A DNA stretch of 64,000 nucleotides from Streptomyces sp. ISL-10 (GCF_018614575.1 NZ_JAGGOJ010000018.1:62001-126000), one strand, 5' to 3'. Shown: positions 24,882-32,641, numbered from the stretch's first letter. Made by a program: numbers and translations. The notes: generated from the letters alone by a model not told the origin.

Positions 24882-25160
24882 TCAGTTCTCCTTCGTGGTG
24901 AGGCAGTCGACGCATCCGGCGGCGACGTGCAGCCGGTACCGGGCCGTGGCGGCGATCGCGTCCAGGGCGGCGCGGGTGACGGTGGCGGCCCCGTATGCGC
25001 CGATCAGCGCGGACGCCACCTGCCACAGCTCGGGCCTGCCGTGGGCGAGGCGGCACAGCACCGCACCCCCGGTGAACGCGGCGGCGACGATCGCCAGGAC
25101 CACGACGGTCTCCAGCGCGTTCGCGGCGAACACGGCACTCCGCTTGGGCTCACTCGCCAT
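24882..25160 (-). CDS. Small AICE membrane protein (Spd-like)
   Basis: A 92-residue protein with two hydrophobic segments: ALETVVVLAIVAAAFTGGAVL (residues about 14-34) and ASALIGAYGAATVTRAALDAIAA. A C-terminal CVDCLTTKEN may bind metal. The ATG overlaps the previous ORF by 11 nt; a GTG directly before it is an alternative start. The position in the transfer operon suggests a role in spread, without direct evidence. Confidence 0.6.
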   Translation of the reverse strand: MASEPKRSAVFAANALETVVVLAIVAAAFTGGAVLCRLAHGRPELWQVASALIGAYGAATVTRAALDAIAATARYRLHVAAGCVDCLTTKEN

Positions 25161-25311
25161 CACGCACCGCCTTGCGCTGCTCCTCGATCGCGGCGGCGGT
25201 CGTGAGCTGCGCCCACACGGCGGCCTGCTCGACCAGGCGCGGCGACAGGTCGTCGCAATAGCGGCTGGTCAGCAGTGCCTCGGCGCGCTGGCGGTACTCC
25301 TGGCTGGTCAT
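25150..25311 (-). CDS. Hypothetical 53-aa AICE protein
   Basis: MTSQEYRQRAEALLTSRY to EEQRKAVRDGE, 53 residues, helical, without membrane segments or known motif. It has a GGGAG ribosome site 5-6 nt before the ATG and overlaps the next gene by 11 nt, which supports translation. Function unknown. Confidence 0.55.
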   Translation of the reverse strand: MTSQEYRQRAEALLTSRYCDDLSPRLVEQAAVWAQLTTAAAIEEQRKAVRDGE

Positions 25312-25385
25312 TTCTGCTCCCGTCCGGGGCCGGACTGTCCGACTCCCCACGGCCCCGGCGCGGTGTCCGGGACCGCGGGCAGCCG

Positions 25386-25772
25386 TCAGCGGCGACGGCC
25401 GCGGGCCCTGCGGATGTTCTTCGCGGCGTTCTTGCCGTCCTCGCCGCCGACGCTCTTGACGACGGTGACGACGCCCCAGGCGCAGACGGCGGCGATCAGG
25501 GCGAGCAGCGCGAGGTTCGCGGCCATCGCGGTCAGGACGCCGACGAGGAGCGGGCCGAAGTAGACGCCGGCCGCGACCGTCCCGGCGCCGACTCCGGAGC
25601 CGAGAGCGATGCGCTGCACCGTGCGGTCCGGCGGGGCGTGGTGCACGTGCTGGTGGACGACCTGCGGGCCGCTGTACTGCGGGTGCTGTACGGGCAGTTG
25701 GTCGGGGATGGCGTAGGCGTGGGTGCCGTCGGGGAGTTGCACGACCCGGGGCAGCTCAGGCAGCGATTCCAT
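25386..25772 (-). CDS. SpdB2-like small membrane protein
   Basis: A 128-residue protein. The N-terminal half is soluble and starts MESLPELPRVVQLPDGTHAYA, the form seen in several AICE Spd-like proteins as I recall. Two adjacent hydrophobic segments follow (GVGAGTVAAGVYFGPLLVGVL and AANLALLALIAAVCAWGVVTVV), then a basic tail (RRARGRRR). AGGAG precedes the ATG. The start lies inside the last 17 nt of the methyltransferase gene. Likely a spread or transfer accessory protein. Confidence 0.65.
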   Translation of the reverse strand: MESLPELPRVVQLPDGTHAYAIPDQLPVQHPQYSGPQVVHQHVHHAPPDRTVQRIALGSGVGAGTVAAGVYFGPLLVGVLTAMAANLALLALIAAVCAWGVVTVVKSVGGEDGKNAAKNIRRARGRRR

Positions 25773-26862
25773 GAGGGCTCCTGTGCGGGGTGTGGGTGCT
25801 GGGGGTGATGTGGAGCTCGGCTCGTGCGGCCAGGAGGCGAAGCGCGGCTTCGGCCTGGCGGGGTACGACCCCGTTGCCAAGGGCCTTGAGTTGCTGGGTG
25901 CGGGTGAGGCCCGGCACGTCGGTGACGTGTCCTGCCGGCAGGCCCATGAGCCATTCGACGAACGCGGGGCTTAGACGTCGTCGATCGTCAGTTGCCCGAG
26001 GGGCACGTCGTCCGGTGGCGTGCTCCCAGCGGGCGACTGCGGGGGCGAACTTGCCCCAATCCGGTGCGCCACTGCTGGCAGCGTCAGATCCCCCTTCGAT
26101 CCGCGCTGGTTCGGGCCGCCCTTCTCTCCGTCCGAAGCCCGAGGAGTTGGCATCAGCGGCAGCACCACCTGCGACAGCGGTGGGCGCCAGCCCTCCGAAG
26201 CCCTGCGGCCCGGAGTGCCCGAGTCCGATGCTCGGGGAGTTGGGAGCAGCCGAACGGCGATGCCCAGGGGTGTCCCCTGCCCATTGCCGTTGATCCCCTT
26301 GGCGAGGTTCCGCTGCCGACGGGCCTCCCAGGACTCCAGCGACTCCCCGTCGTTCGGGTTCCCTGCCGCTGGCGTCGGCAGCAGTGGCGAGGATGAATAG
26401 TCGCTCTCGGCGGTGGGGAGCGCCGACCTCCGATGCGCGTACAAGGCACCACTCCGCATCGAACCCGAGGCGGGCAAGGTCGGCGAGGACGGTGTCGAAT
26501 CCCAGTCGAAGGTGCCCTGCGACGTTCTCAAAGATCGCGATTCGGGGTCGTAGAACGCCAAGGGCGCGTGCGATGTGCGGCCAGATGTGCCGGTCATCAG
26601 CCGTTCCCTTCCGTCGGCCGGCGGTGCTGAACGGCTGGCACGGATACCCGCCCAGCAGGACGTCGACGGAGGGCACGTCCGCCCAGCCGACAGTCGTGAT
26701 GTCCTCCAGGTTCGGCACTTGCGGGTGGTGATGAGCGAGGATGCGAGCGGCACCCGGATCGGGGTCCGCAACCCACACCAGGTCCCCGCCCAGCACCGAC
26801 CGGACGGCCATGTCCAGGCCGCCGTACCCGGAGCACAGCGACCCCAGCCGCAGCCCAGTCAC
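25756..26862 (-). CDS. DNA (cytosine-5) methyltransferase
   Basis: A 368-residue C5 methyltransferase. Motif I is LRLGSLCSGYGGLDMAV (residues 4-20), motif IV is GGYPCQPFSTAG with catalytic Cys75, motif VI is FENV (111-114), and motif VIII is RRERLFIL (151-158). A variable target-recognition stretch rich in Gly/Ser/Ala follows, then the closing motifs LSPAFVEWLMGLP and LKALGNGVVP. All catalytic motifs are present. No matching restriction gene is adjacent, so it is an orphan or protects the element on entry. The GTG start overlaps the upstream TGA (GTGA), and the gene ends inside the SpdB2-like gene; it is thus built into the transfer operon. Confidence 0.9.
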   Translation of the reverse strand: MTGLRLGSLCSGYGGLDMAVRSVLGGDLVWVADPDPGAARILAHHHPQVPNLEDITTVGWADVPSVDVLLGGYPCQPFSTAGRRKGTADDRHIWPHIARALGVLRPRIAIFENVAGHLRLGFDTVLADLARLGFDAEWCLVRASEVGAPHRRERLFILATAADASGREPERRGVAGVLGGPSAAEPRQGDQRQWAGDTPGHRRSAAPNSPSIGLGHSGPQGFGGLAPTAVAGGAAADANSSGFGRREGRPEPARIEGGSDAASSGAPDWGKFAPAVARWEHATGRRAPRATDDRRRLSPAFVEWLMGLPAGHVTDVPGLTRTQQLKALGNGVVPRQAEAALRLLAARAELHITPSTHTPHRSPHGIAA

Positions 26863-27734
26863 GACGCCACCCCGCCCACCACGCGCTTCCACGCGGCCCG
26901 CAGCCGCACTTCGGAGGCGGAGTGGCCGGCCGCACGGAACCGGGTGGCCATCTCCCGGTAGGACAGGGCCGGAGTCTCGCTGTGTCGGATCTCATCGACC
27001 AGCCGGTCCAGAGCTTCGTCGGTGAGTGCGGGCGCGGTCTCCAGGGCAAGCGCGGGAACGGGCTCGGTGGGGCCCCACACGGGGAGCTCCCAGGCGGGTG
27101 TGACGCCGGGCGTGACGCGGGTCGTCACGCTGGTCAGCGCCCTGCCGGTGTCCTCGCCGTCCCGTGTCGTCTCCAGCGTCGACCATGCGCGCGAGAGCGT
27201 TTGTGCGGTCTTTGCCTGGACGCGTGCGACGCGTGCCCCGGCCGCCGTGACGGCCGTCAGCCGCGTCTCTTCGGTGGCGGCCTCGGCGCGCAGTCGGGCG
27301 CGGGCTACGGCCGCCTCGTCGCGGGCCTCCTGCTGGATGCCGCGGATTGCCCCCAGCGCGCCGGGGGTGAGGGCGGTCCGCTCCCACAGCCCGTGCACCA
27401 GCCACAGCGCCTTCGCCGCGACCGGCAGCCACGCGACGGCCAGCCACGCCCCGGCCGAGGTCTCGGCGGTGAGCGCGTGCGCGACCAGAACGCCGGTCGC
27501 GACCAGACCGAAGCACCAGCCGACGACCGTGACGCTGGTGGAGTGGTCGCCCTGCGCGGCCAGGCGGCGCTCGTAGGCGAGGGTGGCCAGCCATCCGCCG
27601 TCGATCCCGAGACCGACGATCAGAGCGACGGGCCACGGCATCGCCGTGCCCAGCCACATCACGACCACGGCCAGGGTGAGCACCATGGACACCGCCGTCA
27701 TCGCGACGGCGGGCAGCACGGTCTTGGCGCTCAT
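26859..27734 (-). CDS. AICE membrane protein with C-terminal helical domain (Spd-like)
   Basis: A 291-residue protein. Three or four hydrophobic helices fill the first 115 residues (AVAMTAVSMVLTLAVVVMWLG, VALIVGLGIDGGWLATLAY, VTVVGWCFGLVATGVLVAHAL). A helical Ala/Arg-rich stretch follows, and then a C-terminal segment, SYREMATRFRAAGHSASEVRLRAAW, that looks like a small helix-turn-helix. It is joined to its neighbours by ATGA upstream and GTGA downstream. The architecture recalls larger Spd proteins, and interaction with Tra at the membrane is inferred. Confidence 0.65.
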   Translation of the reverse strand: MSAKTVLPAVAMTAVSMVLTLAVVVMWLGTAMPWPVALIVGLGIDGGWLATLAYERRLAAQGDHSTSVTVVGWCFGLVATGVLVAHALTAETSAGAWLAVAWLPVAAKALWLVHGLWERTALTPGALGAIRGIQQEARDEAAVARARLRAEAATEETRLTAVTAAGARVARVQAKTAQTLSRAWSTLETTRDGEDTGRALTSVTTRVTPGVTPAWELPVWGPTEPVPALALETAPALTDEALDRLVDEIRHSETPALSYREMATRFRAAGHSASEVRLRAAWKRVVGGVAS

Positions 27735-28174
27735 GCCGCACCCCCGAGGGCGAGCACGCTGGCCAGGATCAACAGGCCGCCGCCGGTGTAGAGGAGGTGG
27801 ACGGCCCGGCGCAGGGCGGTGAACTTCACGACCGCCAGCCGAGACAGGCCCGCGATGTCTGCGGCCAGGTCACGGGCCACGGCGGCGGGGATCTGCTCGG
27901 CGGTGAGGGTGGCCCACAGTGGGAAGCCGTGCCGCCCGGACAGGTTCGGGCGCACGGAGTGCAGCAGCATCCCCACCGCACCCAGCACGGCCGCCACTGC
28001 GAGGGCACCGGCGACAGCGGCCGGCCAGTTCAGCGGGAGCCTGCTGCCGACCGTCCACGCACCGGCCAACACCGCACCCGCGAACGCCAGCAGCAGCGCG
28101 GTCTTGTTGTCCGTCCGGGCGATCTCGGCCTTCACCTCGGCATGCGCCGCCACCAGGTCACGGTTCGCGCTCAT
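27731..28174 (-). CDS. Pycsar-effector-like (PycTM family) two-helix membrane protein
   Basis: A 147-residue protein. The opening AAHAEVKAEIARTDNKTALL, followed by two hydrophobic helices (LAFAGAVLAGAWTVG and AGALAVAAVLGAVGMLLHSV), a loop with VRPNLSGRHGFP, and a last helix after SRLAVVKFTALRRAVHLLY, is the pattern of the PycTM family. In Pycsar defence, such proteins respond to cCMP or cUMP from a neighbouring cyclase and disrupt the membrane. No cyclase is found in the element, and the gene is locked by ATGA overlaps into the transfer operon, so a spread-related role is equally likely. Confidence 0.7.
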   Translation of the reverse strand: MSANRDLVAAHAEVKAEIARTDNKTALLLAFAGAVLAGAWTVGSRLPLNWPAAVAGALAVAAVLGAVGMLLHSVRPNLSGRHGFPLWATLTAEQIPAAVARDLAADIAGLSRLAVVKFTALRRAVHLLYTGGGLLILASVLALGGAA

Positions 28175-28437
28175 GCCGCACCGCCCGTCAGCGCAGTGGT
28201 GGCGCGGTTGGTCAGGTCCCGGCGGGCCGCCATGACCCTGTTCCGGGCCCGGCGGATGCGTCGCTCGTCCAGCTCCGAGGCGGGCCGGTCGAGCGTCATG
28301 ATCTGCGCGTCCAGCAGATCGACCTCCGCCGCGATGAGCGGCATTTCGCGGTCGATTGCGTCCAGTTCGGCGGCCGTGGGTTCGGGGTCGAACTCGGCGG
28401 GGGTAACAAGGGTCTGAATAGCACCGATGTGCCTCAT
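28171..28437 (-). CDS. Small helical AICE protein (DUF6284-like), first gene of the transfer operon
   Basis: An 88-residue acidic helical protein, MRHIGAIQTLVTPAEFDPEP and then PTAAELDAIDREMPLIAAEV, LDAQIMTLDRP and RRIRRARNRVMAARRDLTN. It resembles the DUF6284 proteins seen at this place in other AICEs as I remember. A GAGGAG ribosome site precedes the ATG, and the end overlaps the PycTM-like gene by ATGA. The first ORF after the promoter region, it heads the whole minus-strand transfer operon. Function unknown. Confidence 0.65.
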   Translation of the reverse strand: MRHIGAIQTLVTPAEFDPEPTAAELDAIDREMPLIAAEVDLLDAQIMTLDRPASELDERRIRRARNRVMAARRDLTNRATTALTGGAA

Positions 28438-28473
28438 GGGTCGTGCTCCTCTCGGATAGGAGCGGCCCGAAGA

Positions 28474-28503
28474 GCGGCCCCGGTGTCCTACCACCGGGGC
28501 CGC
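28474..28503 (-). terminator. Leader hairpin of the transfer operon
   Basis: A perfect 12-bp stem, GCGGCCCCGGTG with CACCGGGGCCGC, and a 6-nt loop, 37 nt upstream of the first transfer gene. It could be a terminator for leaky transcription or an attenuator. Confidence 0.55.
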
Positions 28504-28820
28504 GCGCCGCTTGGAGCAGGTGATTCCGGCTCCCCACACCCCGCCCGTACGGCACGAGACCGGACGGGCGAGGGAGGCAACCGGCCGCAGCGCCGAAGCG
28601 CTGTGGAGCGGTGAAGTCTGCAGATGTCTCCTCCGGGTGCGAACCCAAGGCGTATGGAGACATGACCTTTCGGTCTAAGCCCTCCGGTTAATGACAAGGC
28701 GCCGGGCCGCCTCCCCCCGTCCGATGCGGGGCTCCTGGTCGTGCGGTCTTGCAGGTCAAGCACTTACGGACACAGCCGGCGAAGCCCTTTCGGGCCTGCC
28801 GTGCTGATACGTAACAGCAT

Positions 28821-28891
28821 GTACTAGCACGCGCCACTGCACAAGGGGGCCGCGGGGATTCGTGCTAGGTCGTACTAGGGGTGGGTACGCT
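28821..28891 (+). promoter_or_regulatory. KorSA-like operators and leaderless promoter of the GntR gene
   Basis: GTACTAGCAC (28821-28830) faces GTGCTAGGTCGTACTAG (28862-28878), which itself contains two half-sites. The second lies directly upstream of a -10 TACGCT (28886-28891). Seven nt later is GTG 28899. The arrangement fits autorepression by the GntR protein and perhaps control of the divergent transfer operon. Confidence 0.65.
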
Positions 28892-28898
28892 CGATGGC

Positions 28899-29282
28899 GT
28901 GATGAGCGCTGAAATCTCGAAAGACGACCCCAGGCCGGAGTCCGAGCAAGCGGCCGACATCCTGCGGCAAGAGATCTTGCGTGGCGACATCAAGCCGGGG
29001 GCCCACGTGGGCTCCGTGCGAGACTTGGCAACACGGTTCAAGATCTCGGGAATGACCGTGCAGCGAGCCCTTGCGATCCTCCGTGAGAACGGGCTCATCC
29101 TGACCACGTCGCGCGGCAGCTATGCCCGCGATCCGCAGCAAGCCACCGAAGCCAGCGAAGCCGACGCGGATGTCGACCTTCTCGAAGTCCTGCGCCGGCT
29201 CGAACATCTCACCTCCCAAGTCTCGGAACTGCGCGGCAGGCTCGAAGCGCTCGAAAGCCGCTCCGTGCCGGGTGGTGCGTGA
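28899..29282 (+). CDS. GntR-family transcriptional regulator (KorSA-like)
   Basis: A 127-residue regulator (126 if the ATG at 28902 is used). The N-terminal winged helix, AADILRQEILRGDIKPGA, SVRDLATRFKISGMTVQRAL and ILRENGLILTTSRGSYA, is typical GntR. The usual effector-binding domain is replaced by a short coiled coil, DLLEVLRRLEHLTSQVSELR, for dimerisation. In pSAM2-type elements a GntR protein (KorSA) keeps replication and transfer genes silent. It lies divergent to the transfer operon, with operator-like repeats between. A -10 TACGCT 7 nt before GTG 28899 suggests a leaderless mRNA. Confidence 0.85.
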   Translation: MMSAEISKDDPRPESEQAADILRQEILRGDIKPGAHVGSVRDLATRFKISGMTVQRALAILRENGLILTTSRGSYARDPQQATEASEADADVDLLEVLRRLEHLTSQVSELRGRLEALESRSVPGGA

Positions 29283-29363
29283 TCTGCAACCAGCATGCAG
29301 CTAACGGGAGTTGAGAGGTAAGTGACAGCCAGGGGACGGCATACAGGAGGAGGGGACATGTCC

Positions 29364-29383
29364 GGTGACACCCGCCTGTCACC
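29364..29383. promoter_or_regulatory. Inverted repeat before the XRE-TPR gene
   Basis: GGTGACA (29364-29370) and TGTCACC (29377-29383) face each other across 6 nt in the 158-bp space between the GntR and XRE-TPR genes. A further GTGACAG lies near 29321. Likely an operator. Confidence 0.45.
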
Positions 29384-29440
29384 TTCCCTGTCCCCCCGGC
29401 TCGCGCGCGAGACTCGGAGCAGGCACTCGGAGGAGGGCGC

Positions 29441-30688
29441 ATGACCGACGACAGGCCCGCATGGGCGCGGCGCATCGCGGCTGAACGCATGGCGCGCGAC
29501 TGGTCACAACGTGACGCGGTGAGGGCTCTGCGGGCGCACGCCCCTACGGAGCTGCCGGCAGAAGAGAGCATGATTCGCCAGTGGAAGCGCTGGGAGTCGG
29601 GCCAGACGCCGAACGACTTCTACCAACCGATCATCGCGGCTCTCTTCGGCACCGTGACGCACGCGCTGTTCCCGGCGCCCGCCCGGCGGGACGGAGACAG
29701 GGAGATCCTGGCAGCGTCCGGGATGGAGACGCTGGAGATCGTGAGCCGTCTCAATCGATCCGACGTCGACAACGCCACGCTTGACGCCCTGCGAATCACG
29801 GCTGACCGGCTTGCCTCGGAGTACCCGTTCATGCCGAGTGAACAGCTTCTCGTCGAGGGGCGGCAGTGGCTTCGCCGCGTCGTCGAGCTTCACACGAAGA
29901 GCCTCACGCTCGCGCAGCACCGCGAGGTGCTCGCACTTTCTGGTTGGCTCGCCCTACTGGTCGGCTGTGTCGAGTACGACACAGGCGCACGCCACGCGGC
30001 TGAGTCGACGCGACAGGCGGCGCTCTCGCTCGCGACCGAGTCCGACCACGCAGAGATCGCCGGGTGGGCGCACGAGATGCGGGCGTGGTTCGCTCTCACA
30101 ACCGGCGACTACCGCGGTGTCATCGCAGCAGCGCAGGCCGGAGCCGAGAGGGCACAGCACCACGGCGTGGCCGTGCAGCTCGCAGCCCAGGAGGCCAAGG
30201 CTTGGGCGCGTATCGGAGACCGCCGGCAAGTCGAGGTGGCCTTGGACAAGGGGCGGCGGTTGCTCGAAGGGATGCCGTACCCCGAGAACCTGGACAACCA
30301 CTTCGTGGTGGATCCAGCCAAGTTCGACTTCTACGCGATGGACTGCTACCGCCTGGTCGGCGAAGACAAGCTTGCGCGCACGCTCGCCGAAGAGGTGCTG
30401 AGGGCGGGAACAGACTTCGACGGCACCGAGCGTTCACCGATGCGCAACGCGGAAGCGCGAGTCACGCTCGGAGTCACGGCGGCGCGTGAGGGCGACTTGG
30501 AGCAGGCACTCATCATGGGTGAGCGGGCCCTCGAAGGGGACCGCCAGTCGGTTCCGTCTCTCATCATGACGAGCCGCGAACTCGCTGCCGAGATGAGGCG
30601 GCGGTATAGCTCAGAGCCAGCGGCGCAGGGCTACCTAGAACGGCTTCACTCGCTTGCCGAACAAAAGCCGGGCTTCATGCCTCGCTAA
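29441..30688 (+). CDS. XRE-family regulator with TPR-like C-terminus
   Basis: A 415-residue protein. The N-terminal helix-turn-helix (about residues 5-65) begins with RPAWARRIAAERMARDWSQR and includes ESMIRQWKRWESGQTPNDFY. A TPR-like helical-repeat region follows (about 100-410), with GWLALLVGCVEYDTGARHAA, AEIAGWAHEMRAWFALTTGD, AQLAAQEAKAWARIGDR and EDKLARTLAEEVL. Such proteins sense a peptide or protein ligand through the repeats. Similar regulators sit beside the GntR gene in other AICEs. A strong GGAGGAGGG ribosome site precedes the ATG. It may activate replication or transfer, the role that Pra has in pSAM2; this is inference. Confidence 0.8.
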   Translation: MTDDRPAWARRIAAERMARDWSQRDAVRALRAHAPTELPAEESMIRQWKRWESGQTPNDFYQPIIAALFGTVTHALFPAPARRDGDREILAASGMETLEIVSRLNRSDVDNATLDALRITADRLASEYPFMPSEQLLVEGRQWLRRVVELHTKSLTLAQHREVLALSGWLALLVGCVEYDTGARHAAESTRQAALSLATESDHAEIAGWAHEMRAWFALTTGDYRGVIAAAQAGAERAQHHGVAVQLAAQEAKAWARIGDRRQVEVALDKGRRLLEGMPYPENLDNHFVVDPAKFDFYAMDCYRLVGEDKLARTLAEEVLRAGTDFDGTERSPMRNAEARVTLGVTAAREGDLEQALIMGERALEGDRQSVPSLIMTSRELAAEMRRRYSSEPAAQGYLERLHSLAEQKPGFMPR

Positions 30689-30710
30689 TTGGGTTGCTTC
30701 CAAAGACGCC

Positions 30711-30742
30711 ACGGGGCCCGCTCTCAACGAGCGGGCCCCCGT
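30711..30742. terminator. Bidirectional hairpin between convergent genes
   Basis: A 13-bp stem, ACGGGGCCCGCTC with its complement (one bulged C), and a 5-nt loop. It lies 22 nt after the XRE-TPR stop and directly before the ImmA stop on the other strand. Confidence 0.8.
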
Positions 30743-30743
30743 T

Positions 30744-31919
30744 CTATAAGGCTTTAAGACGTGCTACACGCTGACGGCGCTCACCTAGACTAATGACATT
30801 GGCCGCTTTTTTCGGAGCCGGGTTAGCGGCATTTTCCGGGGCAAGTGATCTCATCAGGACAGGGTGAATTCCCAAGTCCTCTGATGCTTGAAGAACAGCA
30901 GGCGGCTCACCGTAGCGACGAGCCAGCATCGCCCTCATCAAAGATGGCTGCTCAGGATGGACAGCAACAGGTTCGCTGGTGCGCCATCCCCGGGCGCCAA
31001 TCTGCTTGTATAGACTTTCTCGGCGATCACTATCAACATATCCGAGGTCGTACGCTCGTTGAATTAGCGCCTGGATGGACACACCCCAACGCTTCTTAAG
31101 CGCGGCGAAGTCCCGAAGCATCAGAGGCCCTGAAAACGCCTCGTCAGCACGTACGCGGGGAAGCAAGAAGGCCCCGGCGAACCGATGAGCCTCTGCCTCT
31201 GCCTCCTTAGGGGAAAGCTCCCCTCTTCTCGCTGGATGCAGCACCAGGTGCCCAAGCTCATGGGCCACTGTGAATCGCTGCCTATCGCCACTTCCGGCTG
31301 AGAAGTAGCTGATCAGGGAAGGCTCTGCCTGCCCCCGCCAACAGGAGACCCCAGAATGTCCGACAACAATATCTTCCCCGTGCCCTTGAGCGTCGACAAG
31401 CACAAGAGGCACGACCGGAATTCCCGCTCGCTCACAGGATCGGATAACGTGCCCAAGAACACCATCCTGGGCAATACCCAACGCATCTCGCGTTGCAGAA
31501 GCAAGGTCCTCAATGGCGTCAGGAGAGGCTTTCCCTTCTGCCCTAGGCAGAGTTGTCCGGCGCACTCGCGTCTCAGTGAGGAGCCGCGCTGCAACCCGAT
31601 AAGCCTCTCGAACAGTCGCTTCGACCCGACCAACCTCACGAACTGATGCACTTGCCTTCTTGCGGAACAGAAGGGTGTCAGTCGGCAGGTCGGTCGGGTC
31701 GACATCGAAGAATGAGCGTGGTGTTCCCGTTGCCTCAGCGATCCGCCCCAACAGGTCGTCAGTGACACCCTTGGTGCCCTTCTGGATCTGCGAGATCATC
31801 GGCTGAGACACGCCTGCGGCCTGAGCCAGCTCCCCTTGGGTCAACCCCATGAGGAGCCGGAGCGTCCGGATCCGCTCCGCAGGATCATGCACCACTTCCT
31901 TCACCCTCTTCGCGCTCAT
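30744..31919 (-). CDS. XRE helix-turn-helix fused to ImmA/IrrE metallopeptidase
   Basis: A 391-residue fusion. The N-terminal XRE domain (about residues 13-70) shows ERIRTLRLLMGLTQGELAQA and SQPMISQIQKGTKG. The ImmA/IrrE-type zinc peptidase domain has FTVAHELGHLVLH, with the HExxH at about residues 220-224 and the later acidic EAEAHRFAGAFLLP. This architecture occurs in regulators that cleave a repressor or self-cleave on a stress signal, and in toxin-antitoxin or defence pairs. It overlaps the upstream partner gene by 35 nt. AT-rich stretches (for example around 31380-31640) differ from the core and suggest separate acquisition. Confidence 0.85.
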   Translation of the reverse strand: MSAKRVKEVVHDPAERIRTLRLLMGLTQGELAQAAGVSQPMISQIQKGTKGVTDDLLGRIAEATGTPRSFFDVDPTDLPTDTLLFRKKASASVREVGRVEATVREAYRVAARLLTETRVRRTTLPRAEGKASPDAIEDLASATRDALGIAQDGVLGHVIRSCERAGIPVVPLVLVDAQGHGEDIVVGHSGVSCWRGQAEPSLISYFSAGSGDRQRFTVAHELGHLVLHPARRGELSPKEAEAEAHRFAGAFLLPRVRADEAFSGPLMLRDFAALKKRWGVSIQALIQRAYDLGYVDSDRRESLYKQIGARGWRTSEPVAVHPEQPSLMRAMLARRYGEPPAVLQASEDLGIHPVLMRSLAPENAANPAPKKAANVISLGERRQRVARLKAL

Positions 31920-32517
31920 CTTCGTCGAACTCAAAGGGCAGCACGATGCCCTTGTCGTCCGGCATGAACTCCCAGTCCGTGAACGCTTCAGTCTCACGCG
32001 GCAGCTCGAAATCGAGGTCGAACTTCGGCGGCCGACCGGGCTTCCATTCCCCGATCGGACGCACGATGCGCACGGAGATCTCCCCACCCTCTTCGCGGGG
32101 CGACAGCCAAACGGCCAGGAGGTTACTCGCTTCGACGCCGAACAGGTCAACCGCTCGATTGTAGTAGTAGCTGATGCGAGCCTTGTTGCGCCCCGGGGCA
32201 GGGATCAGGTCATAGGGCGTTGCATGCAGGATGCGCAGAGTGAGCATGCCGTTGCGCAGGTGGAACCGCCCGCTGGAACCGTTGATTGGCTCCCACCCAC
32301 CGAGGTGCTTCCGATCACCATGGAGACGCTCCACGTACCGACGCGCATGGTCCCGAGCGAGGTCAGTTCGCCCCTTCGAGTACCCGTCTCCCACCATGCC
32401 GTGCTCGTCGAAGTGCGCGTGCGCCGCGGTGTAGCCACCGTCAAGCGCAGCGTAGAGAGGTTCAGAGAGGCCCTCGGTTGCGGCCGTGATGAATGACGCG
32501 TCTTCAGGTGTGAGCAT
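31885..32517 (-). CDS. Unknown partner of the XRE-ImmA protein
   Basis: A 210-residue soluble protein, MLTPEDASFITAATEGLSEP at the start and a very acidic end (FEFDEDEREEGEGSGA). The middle includes NGMLTLRILHATPYDLIPAPG, ISYYYNRAVDLFGVEASN and FDLDFELPRETEAFTDWEFM. I do not recognise the family. It is expressed first in a two-gene operon with the peptidase (35-nt overlap) from a leaderless promoter under a perfect palindrome. By analogy with other ImmA/IrrE pairs it could be the toxin, effector or substrate; this is not shown by the sequence. Confidence 0.7.
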   Translation of the reverse strand: MLTPEDASFITAATEGLSEPLYAALDGGYTAAHAHFDEHGMVGDGYSKGRTDLARDHARRYVERLHGDRKHLGGWEPINGSSGRFHLRNGMLTLRILHATPYDLIPAPGRNKARISYYYNRAVDLFGVEASNLLAVWLSPREEGGEISVRIVRPIGEWKPGRPPKFDLDFELPRETEAFTDWEFMPDDKGIVLPFEFDEDEREEGEGSGA

Positions 32518-32518
32518 A

Positions 32519-32554
32519 GCGGTTATTTTATAACCGCCGATCACACACTTGCAA
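32519..32554 (-). promoter_or_regulatory. Leaderless promoter under a perfect 19-bp palindrome
   Basis: On the minus strand, TTGCAA (32549-32554) and TAAAAT (32525-32530) are spaced by 18 bp, and the ATG at 32517 begins 7 nt after the -10. The -10 is embedded in GCGGTTAT-N3-ATAACCGC (32519-32537), a perfect inverted repeat. This is a strong operator candidate for the XRE domain of the operon's second gene. Confidence 0.8.
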
Positions 32555-32641
32555 CGACCTTGAGCGGTGTCGCCCAGGGAAGTTGCCAGGGAGTGTGCTG
32601 AAGACGGACCGTCCAGGACAGGGCCCCTGAAGCGCACAGCC

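Larger units (their letters stand above)
28438..28898. promoter_or_regulatory. Divergent control region of the transfer operon and the GntR gene
   Basis: 461 bp without a supported ORF. It holds a hairpin in the 5' leader of the transfer operon (28474-28503) and the operator-like sites before the GntR gene (28821-28878). The transfer-operon promoter should lie in the middle part, but I see no convincing hexamers. Confidence 0.6.

Noticed and set aside
27731..28174. Complete Pycsar defence system
   Set aside because: No uridylate or cytidylate cyclase gene is found in the element or next to it; only the effector-like gene is present.
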